The notes under the pieces: generated by a model
The model's input: only the letters and a program-made list of their open reading frames with translations
What the model was told of the DNA's origin: nothing
The model's database searches: none
Part shown: piece by piece, positions 5,230 through 13,494 of the stretch
Layout of the letters: each line of letters starts with the position of its first letter
Numbering within the stretch: the stretch's first letter is position 1
Made by a program: the position numbers and the translations under genes
Source: a virus
DNA: 27,107 bases
Virus record (IMG/VR): IMGVR_UViG_3300041412_000048
Location: 1-27,107 of that record
Strand: one strand, 5' to 3'

Positions 5230-8200
5230 TCAGAAGCCAGGAGGTGTCGGCGGAGGCATCACCACGGCCGATGGCGCTTCACCAGGGTAAAGGGCGAGCG
5301 CCTGGTTGTAGAGCGCCTGAAGCTGTGCTGGGGTGATCTCGTAATCAGGGTTTACCGGGTTCGGCACCGAGGAGTAGCCGGCGAGGCTGGAGAAGTCCCC
5401 GCTCTGCCACGCATTGGTGGCTGCCTGCTTGGCGTCGGTGTACCGGGCGATCTCGGCGGTGGCCGCCATCTGCTTCACGTTGATCGGCTGGACCTGCGCG
5501 AACGGGATGTTCAGGTCCTGGTAGATCTTCTTGATGAAGCTGGCCTTGTCCTTCGACCCGAGCACCCGGTACTGGGTGGCCAGGTCGATGGCCGAGCCCA
5601 TGGCGCCGAGCTGCGGGACGAACTGCTCGAGCCCGCTGAGGGCCGTGCCTTGGGTGCCGGCGACCGAGATCCCATAGAACTGGTCGTAGGTCAGGTTCGG
5701 ATAGGGCACGTTCGAGCCGTAGACCATCTGGGGATCGAAGGTGGCGAGCACGCTGAGCGCAGCCGGGTTGAGGGACTGGAGCAGCCCACCGAGGGTGGCG
5801 TAGTTGGCCACGTCACGGAGCGGGTCCATGAAGGCGTCGTCGATGGCGTTGACCTTCCCCTGAGCGTTGGGCGAGCCCAGGAAGAATAGGAGCTGGATGC
5901 GCTCGGGCAGGCCCTTGGGCACGTTAGCCGAGTTCTCGTAGGCCATCAGGCCGAGCACCTGAGCACGCCAGGGGTGGTCGAAGGGGTAGGAGAAGACGTA
6001 CTTCAAGATGTGGCGCTCCCAGCCGTAGAACGGGACCGCCCACTTGGCCACCCCGCGCTCGAAGGGGCTCATGGAGCGCAGGTTGCCGAAGACCTCGGTG
6101 ACGTGGTGCTGGGCCTCCTCGGCCGCCCGCTCCTTGGTCATCGTGACCACGTTGCCCATGGCATCGGTGAAGTAGCCCCGGCGCTCGGCGCGGGCCGCGT
6201 AGTCGAAGTAGGCCACGGCGCTCTGCATCCGGGTGATATGCCGGGTCAGCCGGAAGTTCACGTCGGCCAGGGCCTTGAGCCACTGGGCGGGCTTGGCGGC
6301 ATAGAGCTTGACCCCTTGGGTCACCTCCAGGTTCTCCTGGGCGAGCAGGGTGCCGAGCTGGCGACCACCGGCGCGCGCGTGCTCGGTCAGGGCGAAGTTG
6401 AATCGTCCGTAACCTTCCTGGGTCGGCTGGCGGAAGATGGTCTGGTCGACCTCCCCGTTGCGCAGCGCCCGCACGGCGTCGAGCAGGATCGAGGGCATGT
6501 AGGCGGTCGAGCGCAGCGCGAGCAGCATCGACCCGCCGAACAGGATGTGGGCGGTATAGCGGGGGCTGAGTCCGAGGATCGAGTACCGGAAGACCTGCAT
6601 CCCCTTGTCCCAGAGCCCATGGTCCTGGTGCTGCTCCTGGTCCCTGATGCCTTCCAGGGCCTTCACCAGGCCCGAGGGCAGGTACAGCGCATCCTCACCG
6701 AAGCGGGGCAGGGTGAAGCCGAACAGGGAGTGGGGATCGAACTTGCGGAGCCCGATGCGCTTCATGTCGGCTTCCTCGAAGCCCTTGACCGTGGCCTTCT
6801 CCAGGTCGATCCCGAGGAGCGCCTGGGTCCTGGCGTCGTCGTTGTTGGTGATCGAGCGCAGGAAGTCCCTGATGTCGGCGCCCTTCAGGACGATCGGGGC
6901 GATGTAGTGCTCGAGGAACTCGATGTGGGCATCGTGCTCGAGCGTCTGGTTGATCGCCTTGGTCACCCCGAGCACCACGTCATGGCGGGTGTTCACGTAC
7001 TTGTTCGCCCGAGCGAAGGCCACGTCGACCTTGGGCTCGCCCTTCCCGATGAACGTGGTGACCTTCTGCGAGATCCGGTCGAAGGTGTCGGCCGCCGGCA
7101 GCCAGATCGGAGCGTCGATCTTGCCCTCGGTCCACACCTTGCCCGTGCCTTCCAGGTATTGGAACCGGCCTTCGACCTCCAGCCTGCCACCGTGATAGTG
7201 CTGGGTACCCGCCCAGAGCTTGTGCAGCTCCTCCAGGGCCGAGGCCTCCACCGAGGTCTTCATCTCCTTCATCACGTCGACCAACTCGGGATCGTAGGCG
7301 TCCGGGTCGTTCACCACGTCGTCGACGGCCTCGTGGACCAGCTCACGGAGTATGTCGTGGTTCTCGTGGAGCTTCTCGATGGCGGTCTCGGTCCAGCCCG
7401 ACTTGGTGCGAAGGCGACTCTCCACGAAGTCGACGGCCCTGGCCTTGTTCTCGGCCTCCATCAGATGCTTCTCGAACAGGACCCGGCGCATGGGCATCCA
7501 CTGATCGGGCGGGTGGTCGTACACCGCCTGGTGGAAGTCCCCGAGCCGCTGCATGTAGGTCGAGGCTTCCTTCAGGATCTCGCCGTCGAGCGTCCGGTGG
7601 TAGTCGTGCAGGTCCTCGAGGGTGGCGGTCTGCTTCTCGTGATCGAGGCGCATCCGCTCGGTCTTGGTGCGGAACTGCTCGGTGATCTTGCGCTCGTCCT
7701 TCTCCAGCTCGTCGCGCCAATACTTCTGGGACCGCTGCCAGATGTCCAGCAAGCGGCGTTCCTGGGAGCGCGCGCGCTGGTAGACCTGATCGGCCATGGC
7801 CCCGACGGCCTTCTCGAACTTCGGATAGCTGCGGTTGCGCGCCTCATGGAGCCCGACGGCGATCTCCATGGCGTGCATGTCGGCCTCGATGTCGGCCCCG
7901 TCGTAGAGCTTCTGCTTCTCGGCGGCGTACCAGTGCGCGGCCTCCTCCAGATGGGCGTTCGTCTTCTCCCGGGCGAGCGAGAGGGCACGGTAGGTGGCCT
8001 GCTTCAGTTGGCCGCGCTCGAGCGCCTGGTGCTGCTTCAGGTCGGCGGTCTGGCGCTCGCGCAGGTCGATCTGGTCCTTGGTCTCCTTCCCGACCCGGTG
8101 GTACTCCCCCTCGATGCGCCTGTCGATCTCGTCGTTGACCCTTGTGCGCTCCTTCACATATCGCTGGAGCGCGGTGACCTGGGACTTCAGATCGAGCAGG

Positions 8201-9882
8201 GCTTGGCTGCCGGTGTCGGCCACGTCCATCTCGTGGTAGCCCCATCGGGTCATCTTGGATGCCACTGCATCGACCCTGATCGCCAGGTCGTCGATGTGCC
8301 CATTCCGCAGGTCCTCCAGGGCGTTGCGGGCCATGCCCACCACGGCGAGGGCCGAGTCCTTCTTGGTCCCGAGCGGCAGGTTGACCTCGCGCTCCTTGCC
8401 CTTGGTCGTGATCTCCTTGCGCTTGTCGATGATGTTGGCGAGGAATTGGTCGTCCTTCGGGATGGCGTCCTCGGCGGCGGCGATGGCCTGCTCGAACTTC
8501 GGAGCGAAGGCGAGCGCGTGGCGGTCGAGAAGCTCGGACCTGCTCACCAGGGCGTTCATGCCGTCCAGCCCCTTGCGGGCCTTGAGCTGCTCGAACCCGG
8601 CCCGTGCGGCCTCGGCGGGCGTCGACTCGGGTGTCAGCCCCCGGATCTTGCTGACCGCGGGCAGGGCACCCTGGTCCTCGGCCTTGACCTTCGCCCCCTC
8701 GATGAAATCCTTGCGCTGGGCATCGGCGGCGTTGCGGGCGTCGACCACGGCATCGGACTGCTTGGTGGCGTAGAGCCCCATGGTGCCGTCGGCCTGGCGC
8801 GCCCCGCTGAGCGTGTCGGAAGCCGCCGATGCCTCCTCGCGCAGGAACCGATCGGTGTAGCGCAGGTAGGTGGTGATCGCCTCTTTCACCGGCAGGTCGA
8901 CCCGGGGATCGGCCAGGACCTTGGCGATCTGGTCTCCATGGGTCTGGTTGGCCAGCATGATCCGGTTGAACTGGTCGTACTGCTCGGGCGACAGGGCGGC
9001 GACGGCCTGCTTGGCGTCGTACATCATGTTCTGCTGGATCTCGGTCTTGAGCTGGTCGCCGGTCATCAAGGCGGTCACGAGACCCTGGACCGGCTTGGAG
9101 GTCCCGAAGATCGAGTTCTGGAGCCAGGTCTGCACCACATCGCTGACCTTCATGCCCGCAGTGAGCGCCCCGCCGCCCGGGAGCACGCCGTAACGGCCGG
9201 CGAGCTCGTGGTTCCCGATCAGGTTGCCCAGCATCTTGAGCGGTCCCATGTGGGAGAGCGCCTCAGGAGAGACGCCGATGGCGTCAGCGATGGCTCCCCC
9301 GGTGATCGTGCTGTCCAGCGCGCCCGTCACGAGACCCGTTGCCGCCTTGGATGCCGGAGTCAGGTCGAGCAGCGAGATCAGGGGGTTGTCGGCCAGATCC
9401 TTCAGTCCGGCGCCGACCGAGCCGCCCCGGAACATCGTGCCAACGTCGTAGGCGCCCGGAACGAAGCTGAGCAAGGTGTCCTGCAACCAGTTGGCGACCG
9501 TGGCGCCGGCGGTCGCCCCCTCGACCCGGCTCGGGTGGATCACGTCTTCGACCGTGTTCTTCACGGTGTCGAACAGGTTGGAGACGAGATGCGTGGGCTC
9601 GAGGCCCGTCATCATCATGCCCAGGTCCCGGCGGGCGTTGGAGAACACGGCGCTCGGGTGGGGCGTGTCGCTCGGTGAGGGCGTCACGTTGTTGGGGTTG
9701 GCCGCGGCGAGAATGGCCCGGTTGCGCTCGGCCGCCGACATCATGTAGTCGCCCTGCGCGACCCGCTGCTGGTCCATCTGGTAGACGGGGAGGACCGAGT
9801 TCATCCCGACGCCGAGGCCCTGCGCCCAGGCGACCGCCTTGTTCCAGTCGCTCTCGAAGCTGGTCAGCTCGGGCTTGGCCAT
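5230..9882 (-). CDS. Giant internal virion / ejection protein, 1550 aa
   Basis: The longest gene here. Residues 1-300 are mixed, with hydrophobic or amphipathic helices (VANWLQDTLLSFVPGAYDVG). About 540-800 is a long charged coiled coil (IDRRIEGEYHRVGKETKDQI; RKITEQFRTKTERMRLDHEK). About 1095-1140 is hydrophobic (YTAHILFGGSMLLALRST), and near 1275-1310 lies PFERGVAKWAVPFYGWERHI followed by a Phe/Tyr-rich stretch. The C-terminus is Pro-rich. Size, helical content and place after two low-complexity ejection candidates suggest a functional match to T7 gp16 or P22 gp16, injected ahead of the DNA. I see no transglycosylase ExxxxA or peptidase signature and no RNA polymerase motif. The ATG lacks a Shine-Dalgarno but has TAGCAT six bases upstream. 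Confidence 0.7.
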   Translation of the reverse strand: MAKPELTSFESDWNKAVAWAQGLGVGMNSVLPVYQMDQQRVAQGDYMMSAAERNRAILAAANPNNVTPSPSDTPHPSAVFSNARRDLGMMMTGLEPTHLVSNLFDTVKNTVEDVIHPSRVEGATAGATVANWLQDTLLSFVPGAYDVGTMFRGGSVGAGLKDLADNPLISLLDLTPASKAATGLVTGALDSTITGGAIADAIGVSPEALSHMGPLKMLGNLIGNHELAGRYGVLPGGGALTAGMKVSDVVQTWLQNSIFGTSKPVQGLVTALMTGDQLKTEIQQNMMYDAKQAVAALSPEQYDQFNRIMLANQTHGDQIAKVLADPRVDLPVKEAITTYLRYTDRFLREEASAASDTLSGARQADGTMGLYATKQSDAVVDARNAADAQRKDFIEGAKVKAEDQGALPAVSKIRGLTPESTPAEAARAGFEQLKARKGLDGMNALVSRSELLDRHALAFAPKFEQAIAAAEDAIPKDDQFLANIIDKRKEITTKGKEREVNLPLGTKKDSALAVVGMARNALEDLRNGHIDDLAIRVDAVASKMTRWGYHEMDVADTGSQALLDLKSQVTALQRYVKERTRVNDEIDRRIEGEYHRVGKETKDQIDLRERQTADLKQHQALERGQLKQATYRALSLAREKTNAHLEEAAHWYAAEKQKLYDGADIEADMHAMEIAVGLHEARNRSYPKFEKAVGAMADQVYQRARSQERRLLDIWQRSQKYWRDELEKDERKITEQFRTKTERMRLDHEKQTATLEDLHDYHRTLDGEILKEASTYMQRLGDFHQAVYDHPPDQWMPMRRVLFEKHLMEAENKARAVDFVESRLRTKSGWTETAIEKLHENHDILRELVHEAVDDVVNDPDAYDPELVDVMKEMKTSVEASALEELHKLWAGTQHYHGGRLEVEGRFQYLEGTGKVWTEGKIDAPIWLPAADTFDRISQKVTTFIGKGEPKVDVAFARANKYVNTRHDVVLGVTKAINQTLEHDAHIEFLEHYIAPIVLKGADIRDFLRSITNNDDARTQALLGIDLEKATVKGFEEADMKRIGLRKFDPHSLFGFTLPRFGEDALYLPSGLVKALEGIRDQEQHQDHGLWDKGMQVFRYSILGLSPRYTAHILFGGSMLLALRSTAYMPSILLDAVRALRNGEVDQTIFRQPTQEGYGRFNFALTEHARAGGRQLGTLLAQENLEVTQGVKLYAAKPAQWLKALADVNFRLTRHITRMQSAVAYFDYAARAERRGYFTDAMGNVVTMTKERAAEEAQHHVTEVFGNLRSMSPFERGVAKWAVPFYGWERHILKYVFSYPFDHPWRAQVLGLMAYENSANVPKGLPERIQLLFFLGSPNAQGKVNAIDDAFMDPLRDVANYATLGGLLQSLNPAALSVLATFDPQMVYGSNVPYPNLTYDQFYGISVAGTQGTALSGLEQFVPQLGAMGSAIDLATQYRVLGSKDKASFIKKIYQDLNIPFAQVQPINVKQMAATAEIARYTDAKQAATNAWQSGDFSSLAGYSSVPNPVNPDYEITPAQLQALYNQALALYPGEAPSAVVMPPPTPPGF

Positions 9883-9895
9883 GGCCCGATGCTAT
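9879..9895 (-). promoter_or_regulatory. TAGCAT-N6-ATG start element, copy 2
   Basis: On the minus strand ATAGCATCGGGCCATGG contains TAGCAT six bases before the ATG of the 1550-residue gene; its TAG is the stop of the preceding gene. One base differs from the copy at 21132-21148. No -35 was found. Confidence 0.4.
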
Positions 9896-10272
9896 TTCTG
9901 AGGTTCGGTCCAGGGAGCGATGAAGTATCGCTCCATGCTCAGGGCCGGAAAGGAGGCGTAGGGACCGTCAAAGGCCCATGTCACTTTCCCCACCCATTCG
10001 ATCTCAGGTCGCCATAGCTTGAGGCGCCCGATGACGACACTCTCAGCAGTGCGTAGATAGCTCTCTCGTCCTTCGCCTTCGAGGGTCAGGTTGTCGAGGA
10101 TGGCAATGCCCGGAGCATCCTTGGCCCACTCATCCGGCGTGATGCCCATCTCGGCCGCGGTGGGGCATAGGGCGTAGTAGCCGACGAATCCGCCGTTCTC
10201 TACCCGATCGTGGTCACAATCGCAGTTCACTCCCCACGTTCCATCGGCATGTTGATGCGTTCTCATGGCCAT
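9892..10272 (-). CDS. Hypothetical protein, 126 aa
   Basis: The ATG has AAGGAG six bases upstream, a strong site that fixes the start. An N-terminal stretch with clustered Cys and His (CDCDHD near 18-23, with H6 and H8) could bind metal. Beyond residue 60 the protein is compact and mixed, with several aromatic residues (RLKLWRPEIEWVGKVTWAFD, ASFPALSMERYFIAPW). No family is recognised. It is unlike its low-complexity neighbours and may be an accessory gene within the ejection block. Its TAG stop is part of the TAGCAT box before the giant gene. Confidence 0.7.
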   Translation of the reverse strand: MAMRTHQHADGTWGVNCDCDHDRVENGGFVGYYALCPTAAEMGITPDEWAKDAPGIAILDNLTLEGEGRESYLRTAESVVIGRLKLWRPEIEWVGKVTWAFDGPYASFPALSMERYFIAPWTEPQK

Positions 10273-10287
10273 GCTCGTCTCCTTGGC

Positions 10288-11172
10288 TTACCCGAAGGGG
10301 TTGGTCGTCGATGCCGAGGAGAGCGCGCCGGTCGCCGGGTTGGTGGCCGCCGCCGTGGCTGGGGTCCCGAACAGAGCCGAGGCCGGGCTGGTCGACGCCG
10401 CCTTGCCTCCGGTGATCGACTTGGGCCAGCCACCCTTGGGGGTCGGGATGGGCGATCCTTCCCCGACGCCGACACCGGCCTGCTGGAGGGCGTACTGCAT
10501 GGCCGGGGAGAGTTGCTGGATCTCGGCCGGGGTCAGGTACTTGTAGTAGCCGGCACCCGGCTGGAGAAGGCTCACGTATGCCTGCTCCGGGGCGGTCTCG
10601 AGCATGGCGGTGTTCGCCGCCCCCATCTGCTGGATGGCCCCCTGTTGGAGCGCCTCGCCCTGCCCGTAGGCCGTGGCGTAGTTGTTCATGGCCTGCTGCA
10701 TCGGGGAGTCCGCAGCATTGGCCGCCGCGATGTTCTGGTTGAGCCAGTCCGAAGCCGATCCCGCCGCCGGCTGGTTCGCTTGCAGGATCGCCGCACCCGA
10801 GGGCGCCGCCGCCTGGCCGGTCTGGCCCGGGACCTGTCCCTCGATCATCTGCTGGACCTGGCTGGTCATGGCCTGGTCCTCGTTCACCAGCCCTTGCGCG
10901 AGCAGCCCGAACGCCTGTTCGGCGCTGAGTTCGGTGGTATCGGTGCTCGCGGTGGTATCGGCCTTCTTCTTCTTGGCCTTCTTCGGCTTCGGCGGGGTCT
11001 TCTCGCCTGTCGCTTCACCAAGCGTGCTCGGACGCGCGGCCGGTCCGGTTCCCCACAGGGCGTTGAGAACCGAAGCGATCTGATCCAGAACACCCGGACT
11101 ACCCGGTTTCCCGCTGGGATCACCGATAGCGGCGAGGGCCGCTTTCGTCCGGGCGCTCTCCTTGGTGGCCAC
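10288..11172 (-). CDS. Ala-rich putative ejection protein, 294 aa, likely leaderless start
   Basis: Residues 1-60 are polar. A Lys-rich patch (PPKPKKAKKKKADTT) sits at about 61-75, followed by a helical Ala/Gln-rich core (SAEQAFGLLAQGLVNEDQAM, AMNNYATAYGQGEALQQGAI) and a disordered Ala/Ser/Thr end. It lies between the Gln-rich protein and the 1550-residue protein, so it probably belongs to the same internal virion set. The start is GTG without a Shine-Dalgarno; TAGGCT, whose TAG is the stop of the gene before, lies exactly six bases upstream of it. No family is recognised. Confidence 0.65.
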   Translation of the reverse strand: MATKESARTKAALAAIGDPSGKPGSPGVLDQIASVLNALWGTGPAARPSTLGEATGEKTPPKPKKAKKKKADTTASTDTTELSAEQAFGLLAQGLVNEDQAMTSQVQQMIEGQVPGQTGQAAAPSGAAILQANQPAAGSASDWLNQNIAAANAADSPMQQAMNNYATAYGQGEALQQGAIQQMGAANTAMLETAPEQAYVSLLQPGAGYYKYLTPAEIQQLSPAMQYALQQAGVGVGEGSPIPTPKGGWPKSITGGKAASTSPASALFGTPATAAATNPATGALSSASTTNPFG

Positions 11173-11184
11173 GGTCCCAGCCTA
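11173..11184 (-). promoter_or_regulatory. TAGGCT-N6-GTG start element
   Basis: On the minus strand TAGGCT (11184-11179) stands six bases before the GTG at 11172. The TAG is the stop of the Gln-rich gene. No Shine-Dalgarno and no -35 were found. It fits TANNNT with the same spacing as the other leaderless candidates. Confidence 0.35.
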
Positions 11185-12378
11185 TTGGAAGGTGGTCGGG
11201 TTGGCGTAGTTTCCACTGGCCGGGGCCGGTGCCAGGGAGTTGGCCTGTCCTTCGGTCGCTCCCCCGGCGTAGAGAGCGGGGAACGCCTGGGTGAACGCCT
11301 GGGGTCCGAGCCCCGAGGTGGTGCCCGCCGCCGAGAGGATGGCCCCGAGCCCCTGCGCCTCGCCCGCCTGCGCCTGGGCGGCCTGGCCGAGAAGCTGGTC
11401 CTGCTGGGTGGCTGTCGAGATCCCGATGCCGCTGAGACCTTGGGTGAGCTGGCTCTGGAGCTGCTGGACGCTGATGCCCATGCCCGCGGCGGTGTTCGCT
11501 AGCTGCTGTTGCTGGTTTGCGAACTGCTGTTGCTGCCCGCCGTAGCCCGCAACCTCGGACTGCTGCTGAAGCTGGCTGATCTGTTGGGCCTGGGAGAGCT
11601 GCTGGCCGGCGAAACCGCCCTGGCCGCTTATCCCGTACTGCTGCACATTCTGCTGGCCCTGGAGCTCGAGCTGGCCCGCCTGCTCTGCGAACTGGCCGAC
11701 TTGGCCTTGATAGCCCAGAGCGGACGCCTGGGCGGCGTTCTGGACGTTCCCCACGTTGTAAGTCTGCTGCTCGGCCAGAGTCGCTTGCGCCTGCTGTGCG
11801 CCGACGGTGTTCGATGCGCCCGATGCCGCCGCCTGACCCGCTGCCTGCTGCTGGGCGAGCGGGTACTGGTAGGCCAGGTTGGCGAGTTGCGCGGCGTAGC
11901 CACCCCCGCCGACGCCCCCGAGACCCTGAGTGAGCCCCTGTTGGCCCGCCGCGACCTGCTCCTGGGTGCCGAGGAGCCCGGCTTGGAGCCCGAGGGACTG
12001 CTGGGTGTTCTGGAAGGCGGCCAGGTTCTCTTGCTGCTGGAGCGGGTACTGCTGCTGCTGGACGCCGTAGACGCCCGCCTCGAGCGCCTGCTGCTGGGCC
12101 GCGGTGCCCATCTGGGAGGCGAGTCCCTGTTGCTGGAGCTGGTTGCCCTGGTACTGGTTGCCGAGGAGCGCCTGGGAGTAGGCGGTGTTCGTCTGGAGTT
12201 CGTTGCCCTGGAGGGCCGCCGCCGGCAGCAGCTCCCCGAGCTGGGCCTGCGCCGCGGTGTACTGCTGACCGTACTGGGCGATCGAGGGCGCTTCGGCGCC
12301 GGCCGCCGCCCCGAGGATGCCCCCGCCCTGGATCAGGCCGCCGAGGATCTGGTCGTAGTTGGGCGCGGTCGTGCTCAC
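11182..12378 (-). CDS. Gln-rich putative DNA-ejection protein, 398 aa
   Basis: About a quarter of the residues are Gln, with Ala and Gly making up much of the rest (LQQQGLASQMGTAAQQQALE; QQQQFANQQQQLANTAAGMG). Residues 9-30 form a glycine-zipper-like hydrophobic segment (QILGGLIQGGGILGAAAGAE) that could insert in a membrane. Long Gln/Ala-rich helical proteins next to a second such gene and a giant protein resemble the internal/ejection set of podoviruses (P22 gp7/gp20/gp16, T7 gp14/15/16). Homology is not claimed, only class. The GTG start overlaps the connector stop (GTGA), with GGTGAGG four bases upstream. Confidence 0.6.
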   Translation of the reverse strand: MSTTAPNYDQILGGLIQGGGILGAAAGAEAPSIAQYGQQYTAAQAQLGELLPAAALQGNELQTNTAYSQALLGNQYQGNQLQQQGLASQMGTAAQQQALEAGVYGVQQQQYPLQQQENLAAFQNTQQSLGLQAGLLGTQEQVAAGQQGLTQGLGGVGGGGYAAQLANLAYQYPLAQQQAAGQAAASGASNTVGAQQAQATLAEQQTYNVGNVQNAAQASALGYQGQVGQFAEQAGQLELQGQQNVQQYGISGQGGFAGQQLSQAQQISQLQQQSEVAGYGGQQQQFANQQQQLANTAAGMGISVQQLQSQLTQGLSGIGISTATQQDQLLGQAAQAQAGEAQGLGAILSAAGTTSGLGPQAFTQAFPALYAGGATEGQANSLAPAPASGNYANPTTFQ

Positions 12379-13061
12379 CAGTCCTCACCCCCGCCATACA
12401 TATAGGTCGGGTAGTTCGAGCTGCCCATGGTGATCGTGTCGCCCTGGTCGGTCATGTTCCGGCTCTTGTTGATGAGGTTGAGCAGGTTCATCTCGTAGAG
12501 CTGCTGGGCCTCTTTCCAGGTCGGGTCCTGCATCTTGCGCTTGGCCTTGAACACCGCGTAGTCGTACACGATGTCCTCCCAGCCGGGCATGGTGTCGATG
12601 TTGCCCGAGGTGCTGGTCTGGATGACCGCCGAGCGGTAGTAGTAGACGGTGAGCGTCCCAGCCGAGCCCGGCGAGGGATAGAGCATGAGGTAGAAGCCGA
12701 GCACGCTGTTGCCCCGGATCGTGAAGAATTGCGGCCAGGAGTTGGGCAGGGAGTGCAGGATGCCCCAAACCTCGTCCATCTGGTTGATGCCCCGGTACTC
12801 GAGGTTGTAGGTCTGGTCGGAGCTGGACAGGGTGAACTCGGCCCGGTGCGCGTTCAGGAAGTCGGCAGGGAAGGGGTAGAGCTGGACCAAAGGCGTGACG
12901 TTGTAGTTGACCTCCTGCCAGAGGATCTCGGCCCGGCGCGCTACGTCCTGGCAACCCTGGTTGATCCAGCTCTGGATCTGGGCGTCGGTCCAGAACCCCG
13001 CGGTGGACTCGTCGAGCAGCGCTCGGACCTCGGTGGTGGCGGTGGCGAGGGTCACGCTCAT
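12375..13061 (-). CDS. Head-to-tail connector (P22 gp4-like adaptor), 228 aa
   Basis: The N-terminal half matches the adaptor pattern: TATTEVRALLDESTAGFWTD, then IQSWINQGCQDVARRAEILW, i.e. short helices with a WINxG/A signature as in gp4/gp6-type ring proteins that dock under the portal. The middle is beta-rich with a PFPADFLNAHRAEF segment and YPSPGSAGTLTVYYYRS. A helical end follows (IVYDYAVFKAKRKMQDPTWK, AQQLYEMNLLNLINKSR). The ATG at 13061 is chosen because the 27 upstream open codons lie in the previous gene. Such connectors close the portal and recruit the tail in podoviruses. Confidence 0.75.
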   Translation of the reverse strand: MSVTLATATTEVRALLDESTAGFWTDAQIQSWINQGCQDVARRAEILWQEVNYNVTPLVQLYPFPADFLNAHRAEFTLSSSDQTYNLEYRGINQMDEVWGILHSLPNSWPQFFTIRGNSVLGFYLMLYPSPGSAGTLTVYYYRSAVIQTSTSGNIDTMPGWEDIVYDYAVFKAKRKMQDPTWKEAQQLYEMNLLNLINKSRNMTDQGDTITMGSSNYPTYMYGGGEDW

Positions 13062-13074
13062 GGGAGAGAGTCTT

Positions 13075-13494
13075 TCACCAGCCGATGGCCCAGTAGGTGA
13101 CGTTGACCGTCGCGTTGATCGCTGAGCCGGCCAGCGTGGCATAGAGCACCACGGCGGCGGCCGTCGGAGCGGTGGCTGAGTCGATGACGATGTTCAAGAT
13201 GCCCGCGGCATGGAAGCCGACCGGATTGATCGCCAATAGACCGTTGGGGAAGGGCTGCGGGAAGGTGAGCGTCCCGACCCCCGAGGCGAAGACGATCGCC
13301 TGATAGCCACCACCACAGAGGTACGCGTCCGAGGGGGGTGTGGGTGGGTTGGACCCGGCCAATGGGCTGTCGACGAAGAGCATCCGTGGCGAGATGCCCT
13401 TGGACCACCGGAGGAGCGCGTTCCAGTTCTGGGCGGTGAGCGGATCGCCGTTGGGCGATGGCAGGAACAGGCCGGGGATCGGGTTGGCGCTCAT
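13075..13494 (-). CDS. Small fibre-like protein with gp53-like C-terminal domain, 139 aa
   Basis: The frame starts at ATGA overlapping the previous stop. Residues 20-40 (TAQNWNALLRWSKGISPRML) look like a helical attachment part. Residues 62-139 follow the pattern of the gp53-like domain at the end of many phage tail fibres: GTLTFPQPFPNGLLAINPVG, alternating strands, and a final NVTYWAIGW. In known fibres this compact beta-sandwich trimerises and can bind receptor. Here almost the whole protein is the tip domain, so it may plug onto another tail component, for instance the hub encoded just before. The domain assignment is from memory of the pattern. Confidence 0.65.
   Translation of the reverse strand: MSANPIPGLFLPSPNGDPLTAQNWNALLRWSKGISPRMLFVDSPLAGSNPPTPPSDAYLCGGGYQAIVFASGVGTLTFPQPFPNGLLAINPVGFHAAGILNIVIDSATAPTAAAVVLYATLAGSAINATVNVTYWAIGW

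Noticed and set aside
5974-9678. A 1234-codon open frame on the plus strand
   Set aside because: It is the antisense shadow of the 1550-residue gene. Its sequence is rich in Gly, Val, Leu and His with no domain, a usual effect of high-GC codon bias on the opposite strand.
5230-9882. N4-type virion RNA polymerase in the giant gene
   Set aside because: N4-type polymerases are about twice as long, and I see no R-x3-K-x6-YG motif or catalytic Asp motifs.
12951-12964. Near match to the palindrome, GCAAC-CCTG-GTTGA
   Set aside because: One mismatch, inside the connector coding sequence, and not near a start codon. Taken as chance.
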